64,000 bases of DNA from an uncultured Clostridia bacterium. Its GTDB lineage: Bacteria; Bacillota; Clostridia; Christensenellales; Aristaeellaceae. Positions 1 to 6,400 of this stretch are shown here, piece after piece. Positions within the stretch are counted from its first letter, which is position 1, and each line of letters starts with the position of its first letter. The position numbers were made by a program, and so were the translations under genes. The notes under the pieces are model-generated. The model searched no databases. It was not told the DNA's origin and saw only the letters and a program-made list of their open reading frames with translations. The stretch is from the NCBI GenBank assembly GCA_944333055.1, contig CALVKT010000049.1:1-64000 (forward strand), given 5' to 3'.

Positions 1-417
1 ATCGAGAGAAAACTTCGGGCGCTTGTTTTGCGTGCAGAAAAAAAGGGGTTAAAAGAAATCTCTGAATTAACAGGGTACCACTATGTAACAGTCAGCAATA
101 TCATTTCGCAGTATGTGAATAACGGTATCGGAGCAATTATAGAGAATCATTATCGGGGAAACCGGAGAAACATGAGCTTTGAAGAAGAAGCTGCAATTCT
201 TGAGCCTTTTATGGCAAGAGCAGAAAAGGGTGAAATGATAGATATCAAGGAAATAGCCACCGCCTATCAAAAATCCGTAACGCACAAGATAAGTAATGCG
301 CAGATATATCGTGTACTGAAACGACATGGCTGGAGAAAAGTCATGCCCCGATCTCAGCATCCCGGGAAAGCAAGCGACGAGGCGATCGAAGCCTCAAAAA
401 AATTAAAGCAACCATAG
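1..417 (+). CDS. IS630-type transposase, N-terminal frame (partial)
   Basis: The frame is open from base 1, so the true start is upstream. The product shows a helix-turn-helix (ISELTGYHYVTVSNIISQY) followed by a second winged-helix-like segment ending in YRVLKRHGWRK, the usual IS630 DNA-binding half. It stops at 415-417 soon after a run of seven A at 396-402. The catalytic domain continues in the -1 frame, so this is probably the zero-frame product of a frameshifted gene and not a complete protein. It recognises the IS ends in this family. Confidence 0.8.
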   Translation: MERKLRALVLRAEKKGLKEISELTGYHYVTVSNIISQYVNNGIGAIIENHYRGNRRNMSFEEEAAILEPFMARAEKGEMIDIKEIATAYQKSVTHKISNAQIYRVLKRHGWRKVMPRSQHPGKASDEAIEASKKLKQP

Positions 418-422
418 CCAAA

Positions 423-959
423 ATGGAAGAATCGGACACGCCAAAAGTGCGCTTGATGTTTCAGGATGAAGCCGGATTCGGTCGAATCAACAAACCGAAA
501 TACTGTTGGTGTAAAAGAGGCTGGCGTCCGAGTGTACCCTGTCACCATATCCGTGAATACCGTTATGCATATGGGGCGATTGAGCCGTTGACTGGAGAGA
601 GTCAATTTCTCATTATGCCAAACTGCGATAGTGGGTGTATGAATGTCTTTTTGAGAACACTCTCTGAAGCATATCCAAATGAGAATATCCTTTTGTGCTG
701 TGATGGCGCAGCGTGGCACAAGTCTGCAAAACTGAGCGTTCCTTCCAACATTCAACTATTCTTCATTCCACCCTATACACCGGAGATGAATCCCATAGAA
801 CAAATTTGGAAGGAAATACGGCTCCGAGGTTTTCGGAATCAGATATTTCCTTCCTTGAGTAAAGTTGTAGATCGGCTATGCGAGACGATATGTAATCTCT
901 CTGCCGAGACAATCCAATCCATCTCAGGGAGAGATTGGATTATTAAGTGTTTTAATTGA
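423..959 (+). CDS. IS630-type transposase, DDE catalytic frame
   Basis: This frame carries the full DDE triad. The first Asp is in LMFQDEAGFGR, the second in LLCCDGAAWHKS, and the Glu in NPIEQIWKEIR. The family cuts and joins DNA at TA sites. The reading frame is open upstream of the ATG at 423 and joins the first frame at the A7 run (396-402, slippery form A_AAA_AAA). A -1 slip gives a continuous KKIKATIAKMEES junction, so the active enzyme is most likely the fusion product of both frames. No internal damage is seen, so the element may be functional if its left end is intact. Confidence 0.82.
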   Translation: MEESDTPKVRLMFQDEAGFGRINKPKYCWCKRGWRPSVPCHHIREYRYAYGAIEPLTGESQFLIMPNCDSGCMNVFLRTLSEAYPNENILLCCDGAAWHKSAKLSVPSNIQLFFIPPYTPEMNPIEQIWKEIRLRGFRNQIFPSLSKVVDRLCETICNLSAETIQSISGRDWIIKCFN

Positions 960-973
960 AATTCAGTATCAGA

Positions 974-1014
974 CATCAAAAAGAGGCTTCCGCACGGAAA
1001 GCCTCTTTTTGATG
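974..1014. terminator. Bidirectional intrinsic terminator
   Basis: Perfect 16-bp arms (974-989 and 999-1014) enclose a 9-nt loop, with a T-run on either strand. It separates the rightward transposase from the leftward ABC transporter operon and could end both transcripts. Confidence 0.85.
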
Positions 1015-1029
1015 CGCATCTTGCATGTC

Positions 1030-1128
1030 CTGCCCCGGCGCGCATGCGCCGGGTGTGGGGGTGCAGGGGAATCATTCCCCTGCTGGGGTTTGGGGCAAAG
1101 CCCCAACGTCCCTTCGTCCCTTCGCCGC
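1030..1128. repeat. Copy of the palindromic intergenic element
   Basis: It contains the paired palindromes GCAGGGG-N7-CCCCTGC (1063-1083) and GGGG-TTTGGGGCAAAG-CCCC (1085-1104), which recur in similar form near 33100, 44600 and elsewhere. It abuts the stop codon of the ABC ATPase, but relative to that gene the order of the two palindromes is reversed compared with the other copies. Confidence 0.6.
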
Positions 1129-1923
1129 TTACGCGAGCATCGCGCGGTCGCTGGCAAAGGCCTCGCCGCTGCTCTTCATGAACAGGCCGAGCAGGTCTTC
1201 CACGGTCAGCTTCTGCTTTTCCTCGCCCTGCACGTCGATGAGGATGCGCCCCTCGTGCATCATGATCAGGCGGTTGCCGTAGGCGATGGCGTCCTTCATG
1301 TTGTGGGTGATCATCAGCGCGGTGAGCTGCTGTTCGCGGATGATCTTGTCGCTCAGGGCGAGCACCCTGGCGGCGGTCTTGGGGTCGAGCGCGGCGGTGT
1401 GTTCGTCCAGCAGCAGCAGGCGCGGCGTGCGCAGCGTGGCCATGAGCAGCGTCAGCGCCTGACGCTGGCCGCCGGAGAGCAGGCCGACCTTGGTCTGCAT
1501 GCGGTCCTCCAAGCCCAGACCGAGCTTGCGAAGCTGCTCGCGGTACATCTCCCGCTCCATGGCGCGCACGCCCCAGCGCAGGCCGCGCCGCTGGCCGCGG
1601 CGCATGGCGAGCGCGAGGTTTTCGTCGATCTGCATGTCCGCGGCGGTGCCCATCATGGGATCCTGAAACACGCGGCCCAGAAAGCGTGCGCGCTGATGGC
1701 GCGGCATGCCGGTGATGTCCGTGCCGTCGATGAGGATGCGGCCCTCGTCCAGCCGCCACGCGCCGGCGATGGCATTGAGCAGCGTGGACTTGCCCGCGCC
1801 GTTGCCGCCGATGACGGTGACGAAATCGCCGTCGCGCAGCGTGAGGCTCACGTCGTTGAGCGCGACCTTCTCGTTGACGGTGCCGGGATTGAATGTCTTG
1901 GTGATGTGTCGGATCTCAAGCAT
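1129..1923 (-). CDS. ABC transporter ATPase, amino-acid (TrpXYZ-like) type
   Basis: This cytoplasmic ATPase (264 aa) powers uptake through the neighbouring permease. Walker A is GGNGAGKST near residue 39, the signature is LSGGQRQALTLLMATL, and Walker B is LLLLDEHTAALD. In that Walker B the Pro usual after DE is replaced by His, as is common in this subfamily. It starts at ATG 1921-1923, overlaps the end of the permease gene by 8 bp, and is the last gene of a three-gene operon under a T-box leader. The family pairs with PF04392-type binding proteins that import aromatic amino acids. The substrate is inferred from the leader RNA, not from the ATPase. Confidence 0.9.
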   Translation of the reverse strand: MLEIRHITKTFNPGTVNEKVALNDVSLTLRDGDFVTVIGGNGAGKSTLLNAIAGAWRLDEGRILIDGTDITGMPRHQRARFLGRVFQDPMMGTAADMQIDENLALAMRRGQRRGLRWGVRAMEREMYREQLRKLGLGLEDRMQTKVGLLSGGQRQALTLLMATLRTPRLLLLDEHTAALDPKTAARVLALSDKIIREQQLTALMITHNMKDAIAYGNRLIMMHEGRILIDVQGEEKQKLTVEDLLGLFMKSSGEAFASDRAMLA

Positions 1924-2812
1924 GGCGTCGGCTTCCCCTCGTCGGTTTTCCGTATTTCTGTTTCCAATAGGGCACGGCCAGAAAGATGGCGACCACGATG
2001 GCCGAGAGCATCTTGAGCAGATCGGCGTCCAGCCCCAGGAAGATCACCGTCTGATACACGAGGTAATAGATGACGCCGCCGAGCACCACGCCCAGCAGCC
2101 GCACGAACATGGAGCGGCCGAAGCGGGAGACGGCGACCTCGCCGATGAACACGGCGGCCAGGCCGATGACGATCGCGCCGCGGCCCATGTTGATGTCCGC
2201 GAAGCCCTGGTACTGGGAGAGCAGCGCGCCGCTGAGGGCGACGATGCCGTTGGAGAGCATCAATCCCAGCACCTTGGTCAGATCGGTGTTGATGCCCTGC
2301 GCCTCGCTCATGGTCAGGTTGTTGCCGGTGGCGCGCAGGGCCGCGCCCAGCTCCGTGCCGAAGAACCAGCGGAGCACGACGAGCAGCACGGCGATGACCG
2401 CCGCGAGGAAGCCGATCGAGGGCCAGGTGAAGATCTGCGCGAGCAGCAGGTCGTAGCTGCGGATGGGCAGCGCGATGTTCGGCTTGCCCATGATCTTGAG
2501 GTTCGCCGACCAGAGGATGAGCTGCGTGAGGATGCCGGAGAGCAGGGCCGGGATGCCCATGGCCGTATGCAGCAGGCCCGTGACGAGCCCGGCGAGCATG
2601 CCGGCGGCCAGCGCGGCGAGGACGGCGATGGCGGGATCGACGCCCCGCGTGATGAGCAGCGCGCACACCGCGCCGCCCGTGCAGATGGAGCCGTCAACCG
2701 TCAGATCGGCGATGTCCAGCACCCGGTAGGTGATGTACACGCCGATGGCCATGATGCCCCAGACCATGCCCTGTGCGGCGGCGCCGGGCAGGGCGTTGAG
2801 CCAGTCAAGCAT
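1916..2812 (-). CDS. ABC transporter permease (branched-chain-type fold)
   Basis: A 298-residue polytopic membrane protein with about eight hydrophobic segments, from MVWGIMAIGVYITYRVLDIADLTVDGS to VIYYLVYQTVIFLGLDADLLKMLSAIVVAIFLAVP. The EAQGIN segment near residue 170 lies in the cytoplasmic loop expected to contact the ATPase. The architecture is that of BPD_transp_2 permeases. Its start codon overlaps the stop codon of the binding-protein gene by one base (TGATG), and its end overlaps the ATPase start by 8 bp, so the three genes are tightly coupled. It forms the transmembrane channel of the importer. Confidence 0.88.
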   Translation of the reverse strand: MLDWLNALPGAAAQGMVWGIMAIGVYITYRVLDIADLTVDGSICTGGAVCALLITRGVDPAIAVLAALAAGMLAGLVTGLLHTAMGIPALLSGILTQLILWSANLKIMGKPNIALPIRSYDLLLAQIFTWPSIGFLAAVIAVLLVVLRWFFGTELGAALRATGNNLTMSEAQGINTDLTKVLGLMLSNGIVALSGALLSQYQGFADINMGRGAIVIGLAAVFIGEVAVSRFGRSMFVRLLGVVLGGVIYYLVYQTVIFLGLDADLLKMLSAIVVAIFLAVPYWKQKYGKPTRGSRRHA

Positions 2813-3777
2813 CAGGGCTTCTCCTTTACGATGGCGGTGTAGCCGGCAGCCTCCAGCGCGGCGATGTCCACGCCCAGCTCACGGCAGTTGTCCGGGTTGT
2901 AGACCTTGGAGAACTTCTCGGCGTAGGCGATCTCGGTCTCCTCGATCTTGATCTCGCCGGTGAGGATCCTGGCGGCCATCTTGCCGGTGGTCACGCCCAG
3001 GTCGTAGTAGTTGATGCACAGCGTCGCGATGCCGCAGCCGCCGCAGATGCCCTCGTCGCCGCCCATGATCGGCGTGCCGGTGGGCAGCACGGCGCCGTTG
3101 ATCGCCTCGGCGCAGGCGGCGGCGGTGTTGTCGGTGGGGATGTAGATCACGTCGGCCGCGGCCGCGGCGGCCTTGGCGACGGAGGCGATGTCGTTGGAGT
3201 CGGAGAAGGGGTACTCCACGCACGTCACGCCCTTGGCGGTCAGGTATTCGGCCACCTTCTTGACCTGATAGGCGGAGTTGGGCTCGCCGGAGCAGTAGAG
3301 CATGGCGCAGGTCTTCGCCTGCGGCCAGAGCTCCAGGATCATGTTCGCCTGCTCATCCAGCGGCGCAAGGTCGGACGTGCCGGACACGTTGCCGCCGACC
3401 AGGCCGGAGAAGTTCTCAATGCCCAGCGCCGTGCCGTACTCGGTGACGGAGGTGCCCAGCACCGGGATGGTGAACGTGCCGTTGGCCGCCGCCTGCAGCG
3501 CGGTGGTCGCGTTGCCCAGGATCAGATCGACCTTCTTGGTCACGAAGTCGTTGACGATGGTGGTGCAGGCGGTGGAGTCGCCCTGCGCGTTCTGCACGAG
3601 GAACTCGACGGCGCCCTCGCCCAGCGCTTCATTGAGCGCGTCGATAAAGCCCTGCGTGGCGGAATCGAGCGCGGCGTGGGGCATCTGCTGGCAGATGCCG
3701 ACGGTGTAATCGGCGGCCAGGGCGGTCGTGCCCAGGCCCAGGGTCAGGGCGATGAGAACGGCAAGCAGCTTTTTCAT
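2812..3777 (-). CDS. ABC transporter substrate-binding protein (PF04392 type)
   Basis: A secreted binding protein of 321 aa that captures the amino acid for the importer. Residues 1-22 form a signal peptide ending TTALA-ADYT. There is no lipobox Cys, so membrane attachment is unclear. The body matches ABC_sub_bind proteins (the TrpX type), with the opening VGICQQMPHAALDSATQGF and the motif DLILGNATTALQAA. The start at ATG 3775-3777 is preceded by AAGGAGGAATC. An in-frame extension up to 4092 is rejected because it runs through the T-box leader. It is first in the operon, 65 bases downstream of the leader terminator. Confidence 0.88.
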   Translation of the reverse strand: MKKLLAVLIALTLGLGTTALAADYTVGICQQMPHAALDSATQGFIDALNEALGEGAVEFLVQNAQGDSTACTTIVNDFVTKKVDLILGNATTALQAAANGTFTIPVLGTSVTEYGTALGIENFSGLVGGNVSGTSDLAPLDEQANMILELWPQAKTCAMLYCSGEPNSAYQVKKVAEYLTAKGVTCVEYPFSDSNDIASVAKAAAAAADVIYIPTDNTAAACAEAINGAVLPTGTPIMGGDEGICGGCGIATLCINYYDLGVTTGKMAARILTGEIKIEETEIAYAEKFSKVYNPDNCRELGVDIAALEAAGYTAIVKEKP

Positions 3778-3842
3778 AGGGATTCCTCCTTCGGGATCAT
3801 GCTTCGATTTTCGGCCTCGCGCGGGGGAAAGCAGGGCAAATG

Positions 3843-4090
3843 AAAACGCCCCTGCTTCAACAGGGGCGTTGTAAAACGCGGTACCACTCTGCTTTCGTAC
3901 CGGCCTTGCGGCCGGAACCTTTGTAAGGCTTAAAAGTCTTCGCGATGTAACGGTCGCACCCGTCGCGCCTACTGCCGTTTCAGCGCGCCGCTCGCAGAAT
4001 GAACTTCGGCCCACGTACTTTGCTGCTGCCTCGCACCGCCCGGCAGCTCTCTGAAGCGTTTCGGTAAGCGTACTCTTTCTGCTCAAACGC
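3843..4090 (-). ncRNA. T-box leader, specifier UUC (phenylalanine)
   Basis: On the minus strand the RNA has the Stem I features AGUA (4074-4071), the distal AGAGAGCUGCC...GGUGCGAGGCAGC arm, and a lower helix GCAGAA/UUCUGC (4082-4077 with 3999-3994). The specifier loop 3' side reads GAAG-UUC-A, with UUC at 4003-4001 followed by the usual purine. The T-box core AGAGUGGUACCGCG lies at 3890-3877. A terminator with 10-bp arms (3861-3870/3845-3854) and a U-run follows. The variable T-box base is U, which pairs with discriminator A. That suits tRNA-Phe and not bacterial tRNA-Trp (G). Uncharged tRNA would permit read-through into the transporter operon. Confidence 0.88.
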
Positions 4091-4114
4091 ATTTGGGGGT
4101 ATCAGTTGAGGCTT

Positions 4115-4143
4115 ATTCTATCAGCAGGATGCGCCGATGTCAA
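4115..4143 (-). promoter_or_regulatory. Sigma-A promoter of the T-box/ABC operon
   Basis: On the minus strand TTGACA (4143-4138), a 17-bp spacer and TAGAAT (4120-4115) place the start of transcription just upstream of the T-box Stem I. Confidence 0.85.
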
Positions 4144-4185
4144 GATTGAATTTTTGTCAACATTTGGCGCGGGCGGCCGGGCGTG

Positions 4186-4215
4186 TTGCGCACGGACGCC
4201 TGCGTGTGATACAAT
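4186..4215 (+). promoter_or_regulatory. Promoter of the zinc-ribbon repeat gene
   Basis: TTGCGC (4186-4191), an 18-bp spacer and TACAAT (4210-4215) lie 30 bp upstream of the ATG. The promoter is divergent from the T-box operon promoter. Confidence 0.65.
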
Positions 4216-4244
4216 ACGGGAAAGACACACGGGAGGGAACGCAT

Positions 4245-5216
4245 ATGCGCAAGAGAAGATGGGTCTTTGCGGCTTGCCTGATGCTGCTGGCCGCGATGGC
4301 GGGCACGGCGCAGGCCGCCTGTGAGCGCGAGGAAGATCATCGATACGGTTCATGGAAGACGAAGACCTCGGCAACCTGCACGCGCCAGGGGCATCAGTTC
4401 CGCTATTGCCGGAACTGCGACCACTGGGAGCAGCGGTACACGGCCAAGCTGCCGCACACGCCGGGCGAGATGACCGTGACCCAGGCGCCGACCTGCACGG
4501 AGAAGGGCCGGGAGGAGGGCGTGTGCACGGTATGCGGCCGCACGGTGCGCCGGAGCATCGACAAGCTGCCGCACGCCTACGGCGAGATGACCGTGACCAG
4601 GGAGCCGACCTGTACAGCCGACGGCCGGGGCGAATACACCTGCGCGACCTGCGGCAGAAAGAAGGCGGAGACGATCGACGCGCTGGGGCACGACTGGGGC
4701 GAAACCGTGACGGTCAAGGCGCCGACCTGCAAGGCGTCCGGCACCGGCGAGCAGACCTGCCTGCGCTGCGGCAGAACGCGCACGGTGAAGATCGACCGGC
4801 TGGAACATGTGTGGGGCGATTGGACGGTGACGCGCGAGCCGGAAGGCGCGCGCAGGGGTGAGCGCACCTGTGCGTGCACGCTGTGCGGCAGGGCGCGCAG
4901 CGAGCGCTTCTACCCGGAAGGCACGCTCTACGAGGACATGGAGCCCTGCGAGGACGTCATCGCCATGCAGGAGAAGCTGCGCGATCTGGGCTATTACAAG
5001 GGCAGCATCCGTTCCGGCACGTACGGCGAGCTGACGAGCGGCGCGGTGGCGCGCTTCCAGAAGGAACACGGCCTTTCCGATCACGGCGTGGCGGACGGCG
5101 AGACGCTTGCGGCGATCACCGCCGCGTGGGAAGCGCAGACGGGTAAGACGGCCGTAGACGTGCTGGATGACGAGGAGATGGAGCACGCCGAGCAGGCGCA
5201 GACGATCGGGAAATGA
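4245..5216 (+). CDS. Secreted CxxCG-repeat protein with C-terminal peptidoglycan-binding domain
   Basis: The 323-aa product has a signal peptide (1-24, cut after TAQA). About five repeats of roughly 38-40 aa follow (about 30-235), each of the form H-x-YGEMTV-TxxPTCTxxGxxxxxCxxCGRxxxxxID-xL. The C-terminal PG_binding_1 domain (about 245-310) has the pattern MQEKLRDLGYYKG...GAVARFQKEHGL. Paired CxxC motifs suggest a metal-binding ribbon in each repeat. Such repeats are frequent in surface proteins of gut Clostridia, but their ligand is not established. It is probably held to the cell wall by the C-terminal domain. The ATG at 4245 with GGGAGGGA upstream is chosen over the longer frame from 4137, which lacks a signal peptide at its start. 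It is a monocistronic gene with its own terminator. Confidence 0.82.
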   Translation: MRKRRWVFAACLMLLAAMAGTAQAACEREEDHRYGSWKTKTSATCTRQGHQFRYCRNCDHWEQRYTAKLPHTPGEMTVTQAPTCTEKGREEGVCTVCGRTVRRSIDKLPHAYGEMTVTREPTCTADGRGEYTCATCGRKKAETIDALGHDWGETVTVKAPTCKASGTGEQTCLRCGRTRTVKIDRLEHVWGDWTVTREPEGARRGERTCACTLCGRARSERFYPEGTLYEDMEPCEDVIAMQEKLRDLGYYKGSIRSGTYGELTSGAVARFQKEHGLSDHGVADGETLAAITAAWEAQTGKTAVDVLDDEEMEHAEQAQTIGK

Positions 5217-5285
5217 CGGCGCGGTAAAATAGAAAAGCGCAGCCGCATGGCGAAGTGTTCCGCGAAAGACGGACAAGCGTGAAGA

Positions 5286-5328
5286 AAAGCACCTCCGGTT
5301 GCAGGATCACTGCGACTGGAGGTGCTTT
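5286..5328 (+). terminator. Intrinsic terminator of the zinc-ribbon repeat gene
   Basis: Arms AAAGCACCTCC (5286-5296) and GGAGGTGCTTT (5318-5328) pair fully, and the pairing continues inward with G-U wobbles. It lies 70 bp past the stop codon. Confidence 0.8.
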
Positions 5329-5650
5329 AAATTCGTAATTCGTGATCTGACCGTGAGGGGCGGGAGCAATATGTTTACAGAACAGGATTGATCGTGCTCC
5401 ATCTGCTTCGTGCAGCATATCTTCTTCGCATTGCCGCATCATCCGTCATCTGGGCGCTGACCTGACGTCGCGCCATCATATAGAAAGATGAGAGGCATGG
5501 GTCTTGCGCAAACCGACTTGCACAGCGATTTCATGAATTCACAGCTCTGTTTTGCGAAGTGGAGTGAGGATATGCGCTGCGTGACTGCCCGAAGAGAGGG
5601 TGTTGACGCAGCTACGAGGGATTGGTATGATATATACAATAAAAGATCAT
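5329..5650. other. Intergenic stretch without a recognisable gene
   Basis: The region has mixed, lower GC and no open frame with protein-like composition, no RNA gene and no cas gene fragment that I can recognise. It ends with the promoter at 5603-5631, next to the CRISPR/tracrRNA remnant. Confidence 0.5.
5603..5631 (+). promoter_or_regulatory. Near-consensus promoter facing the CRISPR remnant
   Basis: TTGACG (5603-5608), a 17-bp spacer and TATGAT (5626-5631) point rightward. No protein gene lies downstream in that direction before the repeats at 5759. The promoter could drive the crRNA precursor, whose first 100 nt or so would then be antisense to the tracrRNA. Confidence 0.6.
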
Positions 5651-5760
5651 AAAAAAGACCTGTTTTCACAGGTCGCCGCACATTGCGGAGTCCCTTAAGG
5701 GGACGGGGTGGCATAAGCCTTATTTGAACTGGTGTTGTCCTGAGGTAATGGCAACTGGGT
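5651..5760 (-). ncRNA. Type II CRISPR tracrRNA
   Basis: Reading the minus strand, an anti-repeat (about 5750-5721) pairs with the repeat at 5759 in four helices: UCAAA/UUUGA, then ACAACACC/GGUGUUGU after an internal bulge, then a short wobble helix, then UUACCUC/GAGGUAA. Next come the conserved linker AAAUAAGGC with a nexus hairpin GGC-UUAU-GCC (5719-5710), a hairpin GUCCC...GGGAC (5704-5690), a hairpin CCGCA...UGCGG (5688-5676), and a terminator GACCUGU...ACAGGUC (5674-5657) followed by six U. This order matches Cas9 tracrRNAs. A weak promoter TTGCAC-17-TAAAAC lies at 5803-5775. No cas gene occurs in the window, so it may be a relic or may serve a distant cas9. Confidence 0.85.
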
Positions 5761-5860
5761 TTGAGAATGGTGTTGTTTTAGAGGTAACTTAGACTCGGTG
5801 CAATCATTGGCGACGAGAAAGTCTGTTTGAGAATGGTGTTGTTTCAGTGCCAACCTGTTT
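5759..5860 (+). CRISPR. Minimal CRISPR remnant: two 36-nt repeats, one 30-nt spacer
   Basis: Repeat 1 (5759-5794) and repeat 2 (5825-5860) share their first 20 bases, GTTTGAGAATGGTGTTGTTT, and differ towards the 3' end. They are exactly 66 bp apart, giving a 30-nt spacer (5795-5824), the typical type II geometry. Repeat 2 is degenerate at its 3' end, as leader-distal terminal repeats often are. The complementarity of repeat 1 to the adjacent anti-repeat supports the call. With only one spacer and no cas genes here, the array is probably decayed or minimal. Confidence 0.68.
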
Positions 5861-6000
5861 GCCTGAGCCGGGCGCAAAAGACGATGAAAGCGGGAAAGCA
5901 AATCGGCCGCGTCTTTGAGAGCATTTGACAGGGGTTTGTGACCAAACCGCCGGATTTTATCAGAATGACCGGAAATGCGGAAAAACCGCGGAACAAAACA

Positions 6001-6035
6001 CGCGCCGCAGCCCGATGGGCATGGGCTGCGGCGCG
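6001..6035 (-). terminator. Second GC-rich hairpin downstream of tRNA-Arg
   Basis: The 13-bp arms (6001-6013 and 6023-6035) enclose a 9-nt loop. On the minus strand the hairpin is followed by TGTTTTGTT. It may back up the stronger terminator at 6051-6079. Confidence 0.5.
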
Positions 6036-6050
6036 CGCCTGTTTGGCAAT

Positions 6051-6079
6051 ATAAAAAAGCCCTCAGCCGAAAGCTGAGG
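6051..6079 (-). terminator. Terminator of the tRNA-Arg transcript
   Basis: A hairpin CCTCAGC-N5-GCTGAGG (6061-6079) is followed on the minus strand by GC and six T (6058-6053). Confidence 0.8.
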
Positions 6080-6115
6080 AAAAACCGCCAACGGCGCGAA
6101 GCTCGTCAGCGGTTC

Positions 6116-6192
6116 TGGTGCACCCAACAGGATTCGAACCTGTGGCCTTTTGATTCGTAGTCAAACGCTCTATCCAGCTGAGCTATGGGTGC
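6116..6192 (-). tRNA. tRNA-Arg (anticodon ACG)
   Basis: A 77-nt cloverleaf with encoded CCA. The acceptor GCACCCA pairs with TGGGTGC, the anticodon arm is TTTGA-CTACGAA-TCAAA, and the T-arm contains GGTTCGAATCC. The first anticodon base A is expected to be edited to inosine by TadA. Confidence 0.96.
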
Positions 6193-6214
6193 TTGTCCGT
6201 TCGGAACAGGAAAG

Positions 6215-6243
6215 ATTATATCAAATCCTGCTCGCCTTGTCAA
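6215..6243 (-). promoter_or_regulatory. Consensus promoter of tRNA-Arg
   Basis: On the minus strand both boxes are perfect: TTGACA (6243-6238), a 17-bp spacer and TATAAT (6220-6215), 22 bp before the tRNA. Confidence 0.9.
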
Positions 6244-6400
6244 CAGAAATTTTTTCGTTTTCTCCGATTTTTTGACATTTCTTTGAAATTGGCCTTGTTT
6301 TGAGGCGCCTTCTTTCGTTTCTTTGGCGGGAGAGCTTGCCAAACGATGAAAAACGTGATATCCTCTTTATGAAATAAATAGCGAGAAACGGGGATTGCAC

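Larger units (their letters stand above)
1..973 (+). mobile_element. IS630-family insertion sequence, left end outside window
   Basis: Two transposase frames (1-417 and 423-959) encode a helix-turn-helix N-terminus and a DDE catalytic core of the IS630/Tc1 type. Base composition is clearly AT-richer than the neighbouring DNA, which fits recent transfer. The left end lies before base 1, so the terminal inverted repeats and the TA target duplication cannot be checked. The right boundary is placed loosely between the stop codon at 959 and the hairpin at 974. Confidence 0.8.

Noticed and set aside
1030-1128. Palindromic elements considered as plain terminators
   Set aside because: They lack a T-run, share long sequence outside the stems, and several genes have a separate true terminator, so they are listed as repeats.
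4011-4013. UGG as T-box specifier (tryptophan)
   Set aside because: These bases pair in the helix GCUUAC/GUGGGC above the specifier loop, and the T-box variable base is U where a Trp leader should have C.
3778-4092. Upstream extension of the ABC binding protein
   Set aside because: It would translate the T-box leader and its terminator, and it lacks an RBS; the signal peptide starts at 3777.
5439-5714. Possible remnant of a cas gene beside the tracrRNA
   Set aside because: Translation in six frames gives nothing resembling Cas9, Cas1, Cas2 or Csn2 segments.
5695-5901. Minus-strand frame of 68 codons with repeated KQHHSQT
   Set aside because: The repeated peptide is only the translation of the CRISPR repeats and the tracrRNA anti-repeat. 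There is no RBS, and the RNA structures explain the sequence.
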